A stretch of 24,751 bases of DNA from assembly GCA_002495465.1 (NCBI GenBank), contig DAFN01000007.1, positions 8,512 through 33,262 of the forward strand, read 5' to 3'. This stretch comes from an archaeon UBA55 (GTDB lineage Archaea; Undinarchaeota; Undinarchaeia; Undinarchaeales; Undinarchaeaceae). This document shows, piece by piece, positions 15,196 to 22,570 of the stretch. Under the pieces are notes generated by a model. It did no database searches, was not told the origin of the DNA, and saw nothing but the letters and a program-made list of their open reading frames with translations. A program made the position numbers and the translations under genes. The stretch's first letter is position 1; every line of letters starts with the position of its first letter.

Positions 15196-15528
15196 TTAAG
15201 CCTTTAGAGTTCTTTCTAGTATATCACTGAGGACTTCTTTTTGCTGTAGACCAGTGAGCTCTTCAATTATCTCGCCGTTTTTGAATATTTTTATGCTGGG
15301 AATACCCATAACTCCATATGATTCTGCGATTGCTTTATTTTGGTCAACGTCTATTTTGTAAAATTCTACCTTATCTTTATATTCTTCAGAAAGCTCGTCA
15401 AGGATTGGTGAAAGAATCTTACAGGGACCGCACCAAGTTGCGAAGAAATCGATTAAAATTGGTGTGGATTCTGGAGCTTTGAGGACTTTTTCTGTGAAAT
15501 CTGCCTCTGAATCTATTGAATTTATCAT
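15196..15528 (-). CDS. trx: Thioredoxin
   Basis: A 110-residue thioredoxin that reduces protein disulfides in the cytoplasm. Active site 'ATWCGPCK' with W32-C33-G34-P35-C36, the 'FYKIDVDQN' strand, and cis-proline P77 in 'VMGIPS'. Length is normal and there is no signal peptide. The leader has AAAAGAG a few bases before the ATG. It is divergent from thpR, with a shared palindromic promoter of 51 bases between them. No thioredoxin reductase lies in the window. Confidence 0.95.
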   Translation of the reverse strand: MINSIDSEADFTEKVLKAPESTPILIDFFATWCGPCKILSPILDELSEEYKDKVEFYKIDVDQNKAIAESYGVMGIPSIKIFKNGEIIEELTGLQQKEVLSDILERTLKA

Positions 15529-15536
15529 AATAGACT

Positions 15537-15573
15537 CTTTTAGGGGAAATTTTTTATATGTTTTTCCTAAAAG
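15537..15573. promoter_or_regulatory. Palindromic shared promoter of thioredoxin and thpR
   Basis: CTTTTAGGGGAAA (15537-15549) and TTTTTCCTAAAAG (15561-15573) are inverted copies matching at 11 of 13 positions. They flank a T/A-rich TATA-like core at 15550-15560. The centre, 15555, is 25 bases before the thpR ATG (15580) and 27 before the thioredoxin ATG (15528). The arms would supply a BRE to each direction, and their outer halves (CCTAAAAGG, CCTAAAAGA) form the two leaders with their ribosome-binding sites. Confidence 0.6.
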
Positions 15574-15579
15574 GGGTAT

Positions 15580-16140
15580 ATGAGCGAATTAAAGGAGAAC
15601 ATATTTTTGGATCGTTGTTTTGTAGCAGTTGACATTGATGAGGAAGTCAGAAATAGACTTTCTGAAGTCCAGAATAATTTTTCTGACCTTGGACTTAAAA
15701 TGATAAAGCCTGAGAATATGCACATAACTCTGCGCTTTCTTGGAGATGTTGACTCTGAAATTGCAAAAGAGGATATGCGATTTTTTGATGGCTTTCCGGA
15801 ATTTGAGATTTCCGTAGTAGGTCTGGGGAACTTTCCGAGGATTTTGTGGGCCGGTGTTAAAGATGGAGCAAACGAGTTAGAGGAACTCAGCCAAATAGCT
15901 AAGAAAATTTCAGTGGGAAATGTGTATACGGAGTCAAGCAAGTTCTCTGCGCATATAACAATTGCAAGAGATATAAATGGGGCAATAAAAACAGCAGCTG
16001 AGGATATTGAAGAAATGAAAAATATGGATTTTGGTAGATTTTCTGTAAAAGAAATAAAACTACGGAAAAGCTCTCTTTCGGCAGAAGGTCCCCTTTACTC
16101 TGATATATATTCTGTCCGTACTATGTCTGCCAAGTCCTGA
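15580..16140 (+). CDS. thpR: RNA 2',3'-cyclic phosphodiesterase (ThpR/LigT, 2H family)
   Basis: A 186-residue 2H phosphoesterase. The two signature motifs are present: 'MHITLRFLGD' with H48 and T50, and 'AHITIAR' with H125 and T127. The family opens 2',3'-cyclic phosphates to 2'-phosphates on RNA and was first noted for 2'-5' RNA ligase activity. Start 'RCFVAVDID' near 12-20 is the usual first strand. AAAAGGGGT sits just before the ATG. It shares a palindromic promoter with thioredoxin, and its last 46 bases overlap the 3' end of the convergent AbrB-PhoU gene, the longest overlap in the window. Confidence 0.93.
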   Translation: MSELKENIFLDRCFVAVDIDEEVRNRLSEVQNNFSDLGLKMIKPENMHITLRFLGDVDSEIAKEDMRFFDGFPEFEISVVGLGNFPRILWAGVKDGANELEELSQIAKKISVGNVYTESSKFSAHITIARDINGAIKTAAEDIEEMKNMDFGRFSVKEIKLRKSSLSAEGPLYSDIYSVRTMSAKS

Positions 16141-17039
16141 GTGTAATCATTGAGTTTGATTAAATTATGAATTATTGGTGCTATATCTTTTGATTCTGAA
16201 ATTTTGTCGTATTTTATATTCTTTCCGAGAGATATTGCCTCAAGGGCAAAGAGTTCTTTCTTTTTGAAAAAACCCCTGGATGCCATCTGATGCATTTCGT
16301 AAGAGTTTTCCAGATAGTTAAGAACTTGCGTTTGCCTTGGAAGTTTTCGAAGACTTAGAAGGGACTCTGCGATAGATTGCAAGCTATCCCCCATCTGCTC
16401 TATGAATCTTGCAACAAGCCGATAATCTATGCAGTCAGGGGCGGAAATCTTTTCATGATCCATCAAGCTCGGTGTTTCAAGAACTTTTCTTATCTGTCTG
16501 ACAACAAGGAAATACAGGCGATTTACTTCCTCATCCCTCTGGGCAACATCTTTTAACAGGGTTTTTGAGCCGGTTTTTAGAGATTTAAGTATATCTTTAT
16601 GCATTACGGAAACTATTGTGTACATTCTTCTGACGGATTTTGAAATGGATATTTCGGACGGGTTGAGAAGATTATGTATGACTATTGTATTGGAAGCTTC
16701 CTCCATTATCTCGTATCCTAGAAGGAAGCGAAGTGTGTTTTTTAGTTCTTTTTTTCGTTTTTCAAGTGGTTCTTTTCCGTCAGAAACTTTTACAATATCG
16801 TAGCCCAGTAAATATTTCTCCAAAAGATGGCGTTCGACGTTTGGACCAGCAAAGATTTCTGTTTCAGAAAGCGTCTTTGGATTCTGCTTGCCTATCCTCA
16901 CAGAAAGGGAGCCGTCTCCATTCTCAGACAGTAAAAGGCTTGAGCCCTTACTAAGTTTCTGGCGAACTATCCATTTCTTTGGAAGTGAGACAATGTAAGT
17001 AGAGCCCCCCGTTTTTTGTATTTTTCTTACTTCTGCCAT
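16095..17039 (-). CDS. AbrB-PhoU phosphate-uptake regulator
   Basis: A 314-residue protein. Residues 1 to about 46 form an AbrB/SpoVT-type DNA-binding swapped-hairpin domain ('IQKTGGSTYIVSLPKKWI'). The rest is a two-repeat helical PhoU region, with 'VMHKDILKSLKTGSKTLLKDV', 'RLVARFIEQMGDSLQSIAESL' and a C-terminal 'LNDYTQDLADIVRTEY'. This AbrB-PhoU fusion is common in archaea and is thought to sense or regulate phosphate uptake and transcription. No pst transporter genes occur in the window, so its target is not evident. A TATA box (complement of 17071-17080) lies about 36 bases upstream; no ribosome-binding site is seen. It is divergent from the traB-family gene. Confidence 0.9.
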   Translation of the reverse strand: MAEVRKIQKTGGSTYIVSLPKKWIVRQKLSKGSSLLLSENGDGSLSVRIGKQNPKTLSETEIFAGPNVERHLLEKYLLGYDIVKVSDGKEPLEKRKKELKNTLRFLLGYEIMEEASNTIVIHNLLNPSEISISKSVRRMYTIVSVMHKDILKSLKTGSKTLLKDVAQRDEEVNRLYFLVVRQIRKVLETPSLMDHEKISAPDCIDYRLVARFIEQMGDSLQSIAESLLSLRKLPRQTQVLNYLENSYEMHQMASRGFFKKKELFALEAISLGKNIKYDKISESKDIAPIIHNLIKLNDYTQDLADIVRTEYISE

Positions 17040-17070
17040 TAGACAATATATTCAGGAAAACTATATTCCC

Positions 17071-17080
17071 TATATATTTT
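17071..17080 (-). promoter_or_regulatory. Probable TATA box of the AbrB-PhoU gene
   Basis: AAAATATATA on the - strand lies about 36 bases before the ATG at 17039, giving a leader of about ten bases. A second, weaker element (GAATATAG) about 25 bases upstream would instead give a leaderless message; I cannot tell them apart. Confidence 0.4.
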
Positions 17081-17094
17081 AAGGGTTTGCACAG

Positions 17095-17104
17095 GTATAT
17101 AAAC
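17095..17104 (+). promoter_or_regulatory. TATA box of the TraB-family gene
   Basis: GTATATAAAC is centred 27 bases before the ATG at 17127, a textbook position for a leaderless or nearly leaderless archaeal message. Confidence 0.6.
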
Positions 17105-17126
17105 GCAAAATTCCAGTTCACTAAGG

Positions 17127-18281
17127 ATGGCAGTTGAAATTGTAGAGATAGGTGGGAAGAGGATAACTATAGTAGGAACTGCTCATGTTTCCAAGAAAAG
17201 TATTATTGAAGTTAAAGAAGTTATAGCGAAGGAGAAACCTGATTCTGTTGCAATTGAACTCTGCCGAGGCCGTTATGAACAGTTAATAAGCGGAGACGGC
17301 TGGCAGGATATGAAGATTAATGAAATTTTGAAGAGTAAAAAGTCCCACATGCTTTTGTTGCATCTTATCCTGATGAATTTCCAGAGGAGGATTGGAGATG
17401 AGCTAGGAGTAAAACCGGGAGAAGAGATGTTAGAAGCTGCTAAGTCAGCTGAAAAGATTGGAAGTAATGTTGTTTTTGCAGACAGACCAGTCGAAATTAC
17501 AATGCAGAGAATGCTATCGATGATGGGGACTAGGGAAAAGATGAGGGTATTGTTCCATCTTTTAGCTGGAATGTTTGAGACTCAAGTCGATGAGGAGCTG
17601 ATAGAGAAGATGAAGGAGAAGGACGTTATTACTGAGGCAATAGAGACTTTGAGTGGTATTGCACCTTCAGCCAAGAAAGCTCTTATTGATGAAAGAGACT
17701 CCTATATGGCTGCGAGGATTCTTGAAGCGAAGGGAGACAATATTGTTGCGGTTGTTGGGGCTGGTCACGTTGAAGGGATACGAAAACTTCTTGAGAGAGG
17801 TGTTCTTGTAAAGGTTTCATCAGGACCAAAAACTCAGAAAAAAAGAATTAGCAGACTTAGAATTGTGATGTACGCCATACCAGTTTTGTTTTTAGGAATG
17901 ATTGGATATGGACTATATACCGGAGGCGCTGAGCTGACTCTGAGGCTCTTGCTATGGTGGTTTTTGATAAATGGAACTCTTTCCGCGATTGGGACAGCGG
18001 CTGCGCTTGGACACCCAATTACAATTATCACAGCCTTCCTTGCAGCTCCATTTACATCTCTGAATCCTATGATTGCGGCCGGCTGGGTTGCTGGATATGT
18101 TGAAGCTTTGGTAAGAGTTCCAAGAGTTCGTGATTTGGATGGTCTTGGGAAGCTTAATAATTGGAAAGGCTTTTGGAAAAATAGAGTGACAAGAATACTT
18201 CTTGTTGTTGTGCTTGCGAATTTGGGAAGCTCCATTGGAACTTTTGTGGCCCTTCCTTATCTCTTAACCCTACTTAGTTAG
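17127..18281 (+). CDS. TraB-family membrane protein
   Basis: A 384-residue TraB/PrgY-domain protein. 'IVGTAHVSKKS' (15-25), 'VAIELCRGRYEQL' (41-53) and 'VGAGHVEGI' (210-218) are the conserved metal-site-like motifs of the family. The C-terminal third (about 245-384) holds four or five membrane helices, as in archaeal and PrgY-type members. In enterococci PrgY dampens the response to a mating pheromone, and a protease-like activity has been proposed for the fold; the archaeal function is unknown. It has its own TATA box, and the TctA-like membrane protein follows 35 bases downstream on the same strand, so a shared transcript is possible. Confidence 0.9.
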   Translation: MAVEIVEIGGKRITIVGTAHVSKKSIIEVKEVIAKEKPDSVAIELCRGRYEQLISGDGWQDMKINEILKSKKSHMLLLHLILMNFQRRIGDELGVKPGEEMLEAAKSAEKIGSNVVFADRPVEITMQRMLSMMGTREKMRVLFHLLAGMFETQVDEELIEKMKEKDVITEAIETLSGIAPSAKKALIDERDSYMAARILEAKGDNIVAVVGAGHVEGIRKLLERGVLVKVSSGPKTQKKRISRLRIVMYAIPVLFLGMIGYGLYTGGAELTLRLLLWWFLINGTLSAIGTAAALGHPITIITAFLAAPFTSLNPMIAAGWVAGYVEALVRVPRVRDLDGLGKLNNWKGFWKNRVTRILLVVVLANLGSSIGTFVALPYLLTLLS

Positions 18282-18293
18282 ATTAATATTTTA
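18282..18293 (+). promoter_or_regulatory. Possible TATA box of the TctA-like gene
   Basis: ATTAATATTTTA follows directly on the TraB stop and is centred about 29 bases before the ATG at 18317. It favours that ATG over the upstream TTG at 18296, which would then lie before the transcription start. The gene may also be read through from the TraB gene. Confidence 0.35.
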
Positions 18294-18316
18294 ACTTGGG
18301 ATTTTCTCGAAAACTT

Positions 18317-19510
18317 ATGTTTGAGATATTACTATTTGCTGTTCTAGGTTGTTTTCTCGGGACTTTTACTGGGCTTGTTCCAGGAATTCATACGAATACG
18401 CTTGCAGCAATTATTGTAGGACTTGCACCAGTCTTGTCCAAATTCGACCCACTTTCAATTGCTGCTCTTTTGATGTCCATGGGTGTCGTTCACACTTTTC
18501 TTGATTTTATTCCGAGTATACTTCTTGGAATTCCGGAAGGAGAAAGTGCTCTTTCTGTTCTCCCTGGGCATTCACTCTTGATGGAAGGGCGTGGAATTGA
18601 GGCGATTAGATTGACTGCATTTGGGAGTCTTTCTGCTCTTTTGATAACACTTATTTTGTTTCTTCCAGCCTTGCTGTTTATGTCTGCAGTCTATCCTTTT
18701 GTGCAGGGAAATATCCTATGGATCCTTATAGCAGTTGTTGTGCTGAGTATTTTCTCTGAACAGAAGATATTTTCAGCCGCAGCTATCTTTCTCATTTCTG
18801 GTATTTTTGGATATTTTACATTAAATGGAGTAGATGGACTTATTTTTCCAGCACTTTCAGGAATGTTTGGAATTAGTACGATGCTGATTAGTTTGAAGAG
18901 TATGGCTTCTCCACCTGAGCAGGAGACTTGTAAAACGAAACTAAAAGGAGGGATGATGGCCAGTTCCCTTCTTGGAGCGGTAGCCGGGATGTTAGTTGGA
19001 ATATTACCGGGTATTGGTGCTGCTCAGGCGACCTTTGTGGTTCAGAACGTGAGAAAAATGGAGAGAGAAGATTTTTTGGTTTCTGTTTCCGGAGTGAACA
19101 CTGCAAATATTATTTTCACGCTTGCGGTCATGCATACAGTAGGGAAGATGAGGTCAGGTTTGGTTATTGCAATAAAGGATATTTTTCCAGATATTGCATT
19201 AGGAGATATTTTTGTGCTTCTAGGAGTTATTCTTTTTTCAGGAATTGTGGCATACTTCCTGCAGGTGAAAATAGGTGAATTTGCTGCGATGCACCTAGGA
19301 AAAGTTAGTGGAAGTTTCTATAGAAAATTGACAAGTGCAGTGATATTACTTATTGTAATTCTAGTTTTTATGATGACTGGATTCCTTGGACTTATTATTT
19401 TGCTTATTGGCACAATAATTGGTCTCTTTCCACCAAACATTGGAGTCAGAAGAGCTCAGTGTATGGGCTTCTTTCTGATACCGGTTTTGTTGTTTTATAG
19501 TAATCTATAA
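18317..19510 (+). CDS. TctA-like multi-spanning membrane transporter (COG1784-type)
   Basis: A 397-residue membrane protein with about ten helices. 'GTFTGLVPGIHTNTLAA' near 15-31 and 'GMLVGILPGIGAAQATFV' in the second half are two copies of the same G-x-x-x-G-x-x-P-G motif, the sign of an internal inverted repeat in the TctA (tripartite tricarboxylate transporter large subunit) family. The archaeal branch lacks the small TctB and periplasmic TctC partners, and none is present here, so the substrate is unknown. An in-frame TTG at 18296 would add seven residues; the ATG is preferred as the TATA-like stretch at 18282-18293 points to it. The stop codon overlaps the promoter of the ATP synthase operon. 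Confidence 0.85.
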   Translation: MFEILLFAVLGCFLGTFTGLVPGIHTNTLAAIIVGLAPVLSKFDPLSIAALLMSMGVVHTFLDFIPSILLGIPEGESALSVLPGHSLLMEGRGIEAIRLTAFGSLSALLITLILFLPALLFMSAVYPFVQGNILWILIAVVVLSIFSEQKIFSAAAIFLISGIFGYFTLNGVDGLIFPALSGMFGISTMLISLKSMASPPEQETCKTKLKGGMMASSLLGAVAGMLVGILPGIGAAQATFVVQNVRKMEREDFLVSVSGVNTANIIFTLAVMHTVGKMRSGLVIAIKDIFPDIALGDIFVLLGVILFSGIVAYFLQVKIGEFAAMHLGKVSGSFYRKLTSAVILLIVILVFMMTGFLGLIILLIGTIIGLFPPNIGVRRAQCMGFFLIPVLLFYSNL

Positions 19511-19518
19511 ATATATAG
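19506..19518 (+). promoter_or_regulatory. TATA box of the A-type ATP synthase operon
   Basis: TATAAATATATAG spans the stop codon of the TctA-like gene. Its centre is about 35 bases before the ATG of subunit H at 19547, so transcription should start near 19539, leaving a very short leader. Confidence 0.6.
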
Positions 19519-19546
19519 TTAGAAGATAAGTTGTGAGTTGTGGGAA

Positions 19547-19864
19547 ATGAGTAAAGAAGACATAATTAGAAGAATTAATAAGATTGAACAAGAAGGTTCA
19601 GAGAAGATTTTATCAGCAGAGACTGGGAAAGAATTAAAGCTTGCCGAAGCTGAAAAGTATTCTTCTGGACTTCTTGAGAAATTTCATGAAAATTCCGCCG
19701 TTTACGCACAGGAACGCATTGATACCGAGAGAAAAAACCAGATGAAACGAGCAAAGAGGTCTCTTTCGGCCGCGGAAAAAAAAGCTGCCAAGCTTGAGGA
19801 ATCTGCAAAGAAGAAGATGACCAAGGCGGTAGACTACATTTTTAAAGACTTTATGAGGGTTTGA
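19547..19864 (+). CDS. ahaH: A-type ATP synthase subunit H
   Basis: A 105-residue, almost wholly helical, highly charged protein (K, E, A and R rich) of the AhaH/V-type G subunit kind. With subunit E it forms the peripheral stalk, a right-handed coiled coil that stops the catalytic head from rotating. The sequence has no glycine-rich or hydrophobic core, and ends in 'DYIFKDFMRV'. ATG at 19547 is preferred to a GTG at 19538, because the transcript is predicted to begin at about 19539. It is the first gene of the H-I-K-E-C-F-A operon and is followed after three bases by subunit I. Confidence 0.85.
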   Translation: MSKEDIIRRINKIEQEGSEKILSAETGKELKLAEAEKYSSGLLEKFHENSAVYAQERIDTERKNQMKRAKRSLSAAEKKAAKLEESAKKKMTKAVDYIFKDFMRV

Positions 19865-19867
19865 TTT

Positions 19868-21715
19868 ATGATAAAGACCCCAGAAAAGATGTGCAAGGTA
19901 TCGATTGCTGGTTCTAAGAAAGTTTTAGAAGATACCATAAAAATAATGCACGAGAGAGGTACTGTGCATCTTGTGGACTATGCCATAACAAAGAGTGAAA
20001 AGGAAGGTGGTGTTTTTTCTATTGGAAACTCATTCGAACGGGCAGATGATCTTTCAATTGCTCTTGTAAAAGCGAGATCACTTATGAGAACTCTTGGAGT
20101 TGAAAGAGTCACTTCAGCGACTTCCATGCAGGAGAGTGAGAAAATAATTGAAAAGCGAATTGACTGGCTGCATTCTGTTGTTTCTGGACTTTTAGATGGA
20201 AAAGAAGAGACAGAAGAAGAGTTAAGAGAAATTGAACGGGCGAGAGACGCTCTCCATTTCATTGAAATGCTTGGGATTGATATAGATATTCTGAAAGAGA
20301 CTGAAGAACTTTCTATGTATAAGGGCTTTGTAAATAGCAATCCTGAAAGTGTTTTAAAGAGTGTAAGTAAAAAGTTTGAGCTTTTTTCTGAAAAGGCCGG
20401 AAAGGAGGTAGCCTTTGTCGTGTTTATTGAAAAGGAGAAGGGTAATGAGGCTCTTGCAGGCTTGAAGAAACTGGAGTTCAGAGATATTGAATTTCCAGAT
20501 AATTTTGAGAAATATGGAACACTCGCAAAGCTTGAAAAAACCGCTAAAAGTAGTGAACTGGAACTTATAGATTTGCAAACAAAGATAGCTAGATTTGGGC
20601 GTGTTGAAGGAAAGTTCCTGCAAAATTCTGAATATAATTTGAAGAGATCAAGTGAAAAGGCAGAAGCTCCACTGAAGTTTGCAGTTAGTGATAATTCTTT
20701 TGTTATAGAAGGCTGGATACCACAGAGGAAGTATTCTTCATTTGCAAACGCACTTGAGACAGAACTTAAGGATAAAATTCACGTGGAATGTGAAGAGGCC
20801 TCAGATGAATCGCAGCTAAGTCCTCCGACTGAGCTACAGAATCCTGAACTGATCAATTCCTTCGAGTTTTTTGTAGATTTATACTCAAAACCAAGCTATA
20901 AAGAGATTGATCCGACAAACTTTATTTTCTTTACATTTCCTCTATTCTTTGGGTTTATTTTGGGAGATGTTGGATATGGAGTGATTACACTTGCCTTGTT
21001 TTATGGTGCTAAGAAAATTCTGACAGGCAAGGAAGCGCATAGCCTTCTGAATGCTCTCATGTTAGCCTCACTTGCGACCATCATATTTGGATTTATATTT
21101 GGAGAGTTTTTCGGATACGAACCTTACCATCCTTTGCTGGCTAGGGCTCATGAGGTTAATATGATGTTGACTATATCTGTTATTGTTGGAATAATTCATA
21201 TTAATCTTGGATATTTTCTTGGGATGTTAAATGATTACAGGCAGAAAGGTGTTGGATATATGATTAAACACACAGGAAGTTGGGTTGGTTTTGAGATTGC
21301 GATCCTTTTAGTTATTTTAGAAATATTTGGGAAGCTAAGTTTTGTGTATTCTACTTACCTAGTTTATGGAGCTCTGGCGGCCTCAGTAATTCTACTTTAC
21401 ATTGGACATGGTATTATTGGAATTATTGAAATTCCTTCAGTACTAAGTAATATTTTATCTTATACCAGATTGTTTGCTGTTGGCTTGGCATCAGTAGCTT
21501 TGGCTATTATTGTTAACGACTTTGCAGGCGCTGCATTTGTCTCTGGTGGGTTTGGATATGTGACTGGTGTTTTAATTTTGGTCGTCGGGCATACTATTAA
21601 TATAGCGCTTGGAATTCTTGGTGGATTTTTGCAGTCTCTGAGATTGCACTATGTTGAGTTCTTCACAAAGTTCTATAAAGGAGGAGGAGAAGCTTATCTT
21701 CCGTTTGGAGATTAA
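19868..21715 (+). CDS. atpI: A-type ATP synthase subunit I (membrane stator, a-type)
   Basis: A 615-residue stator subunit. Residues 1 to about 340 form the cytosolic arm that holds the peripheral stalks; the C-terminal 275 residues contain about seven or eight membrane helices forming the two ion half-channels. The essential arginine that faces the rotor is R534 in 'SYTRLFAVGLASVALAI'. 'FGFILGDVGYGVITLALF' is the usual first membrane segment. Length fits the archaeal a-type subunit (about 600-660). GAGGG about ten bases before the ATG is a modest ribosome-binding site. A 54-base gap separates it from subunit K, the largest spacer in the operon. Confidence 0.94.
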   Translation: MIKTPEKMCKVSIAGSKKVLEDTIKIMHERGTVHLVDYAITKSEKEGGVFSIGNSFERADDLSIALVKARSLMRTLGVERVTSATSMQESEKIIEKRIDWLHSVVSGLLDGKEETEEELREIERARDALHFIEMLGIDIDILKETEELSMYKGFVNSNPESVLKSVSKKFELFSEKAGKEVAFVVFIEKEKGNEALAGLKKLEFRDIEFPDNFEKYGTLAKLEKTAKSSELELIDLQTKIARFGRVEGKFLQNSEYNLKRSSEKAEAPLKFAVSDNSFVIEGWIPQRKYSSFANALETELKDKIHVECEEASDESQLSPPTELQNPELINSFEFFVDLYSKPSYKEIDPTNFIFFTFPLFFGFILGDVGYGVITLALFYGAKKILTGKEAHSLLNALMLASLATIIFGFIFGEFFGYEPYHPLLARAHEVNMMLTISVIVGIIHINLGYFLGMLNDYRQKGVGYMIKHTGSWVGFEIAILLVILEIFGKLSFVYSTYLVYGALAASVILLYIGHGIIGIIEIPSVLSNILSYTRLFAVGLASVALAIIVNDFAGAAFVSGGFGYVTGVLILVVGHTINIALGILGGFLQSLRLHYVEFFTKFYKGGGEAYLPFGD

Positions 21716-21724
21716 GGGAAAAAG

Positions 21725-21734
21725 AATAAATATG
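21725..21734 (+). promoter_or_regulatory. Possible internal promoter before subunit K
   Basis: AATAAATATG is a plausible TATA element about 40 bases before the ATG at 21770. A start near 21755 would give a short leader carrying the strong ribosome-binding site AGGAGGTG (21757-21764). This would let the many-copy rotor subunit be made in excess; that is inference. Confidence 0.35.
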
Positions 21735-21769
21735 ATAATGAAAGAGCTAAGAGCACAGGAGGTGAAAAT

Positions 21770-22003
21770 ATGGCAGTAGATATTGGTACAGGACTTTTGG
21801 CCATTGGTGCTGGTCTTGCTGTTGGTCTATCTGCAATTGGAGCAGGTATTGCAGAAAAATCTATTGGTGCTGCAGCAGTTGGAGCAATAGTAGAAGACAG
21901 AAAGAATTTTGGTGTAGCATTGTTATTTACGGTTATACCTGAAACAATTGTTATTTTTGGGCTTGTTATTGCAATAATGGTATTGCAGATAGCAACTGCT
22001 TAA
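21770..22003 (+). CDS. atpK: A-type ATP synthase subunit K (c-type rotor proteolipid)
   Basis: A 77-residue proteolipid with one hairpin of two membrane helices, which builds the rotor ring. Helix 1 has the glycine-rich 'GAGLAVGLSAIGAGIAEK'; helix 2 carries the ion-binding carboxylate E58 in 'TVIPETIVIFG'. It is a single-hairpin form, not duplicated or tripled as in some methanogens. Aligned by eye with sodium-binding F-type c subunits, the helix-1 glutamine ligand position is alanine (A25). The strongest ribosome-binding site in the operon, AGGAGGTG, lies five bases before the ATG, fitting the high copy number needed. Followed by subunit E after a three-base gap. Confidence 0.94.
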   Translation: MAVDIGTGLLAIGAGLAVGLSAIGAGIAEKSIGAAAVGAIVEDRKNFGVALLFTVIPETIVIFGLVIAIMVLQIATA

Positions 22004-22006
22004 GAC

Positions 22007-22570
22007 ATGGGACTTAAGGAAGTAGAGGAAGAGATTCATCAGAGAATTGAGTCTAAATCTAAAGCCATAGAGAATCTAGGGGGGAAGGAAGCCGACTCTA
22101 TAATAGCTGAAGCACGGGATAAAATAAAGAGTTTGACAAGTGAGAGAAATAAAAGTATTGAGAATGTAATTAGGGGACTTGATAAAAAGGAATCAGCATT
22201 TGAAAATTTGCAGGCGAGGAAAATTGATCTCAGTATGAGGAAAGATATAATGGAGACTGCTTACTCCAGAGCTTTTGTAGAAGCATCCAAAATGCCAAGT
22301 ACACGGAGGAAAATTTTCTTGAAGGAGCTTCTTAAGAAGGGTAAGACGGAAATTGAGGCTGTTGGAGTTTGTACTAATGAAAATGATAAGGGAATTATGA
22401 AAACACTTGCCCCAAAATTGAAGCATTTGGGAATCATAGAAACTACAGGTGGTATAATTCTTGTGACTAAAGATGGAAAGGTACAGGTTGACTACACATT
22501 TGAGACGATTTTTGAGGAGACCAGAAAAACTTCCCTGAAGGGGGTGTCTGATATATTATTTGGAAAATGA
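22007..22570 (+). CDS. atpE: A-type ATP synthase subunit E
   Basis: A 187-residue peripheral-stalk subunit. The N-terminal half (about 1-85) is a charged helix rich in E and K that pairs with subunit H; the C-terminal half is the alpha/beta domain that binds the top of the catalytic head ('TTGGIILVTKDGKVQVDYTF' near 144-163). Length is usual for the family (about 185-200). It starts three bases after the subunit K stop and overlaps subunit C by four bases (ATGA), so it is translated in line with both. Confidence 0.93.
   Translation: MGLKEVEEEIHQRIESKSKAIENLGGKEADSIIAEARDKIKSLTSERNKSIENVIRGLDKKESAFENLQARKIDLSMRKDIMETAYSRAFVEASKMPSTRRKIFLKELLKKGKTEIEAVGVCTNENDKGIMKTLAPKLKHLGIIETTGGIILVTKDGKVQVDYTFETIFEETRKTSLKGVSDILFGK

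Noticed and set aside
17055-17069. GGAA-N7-TTCC inverted repeat between AbrB-PhoU and the TraB-family gene
   Set aside because: Only four bases per arm in A/T-rich promoter DNA; expected by chance.
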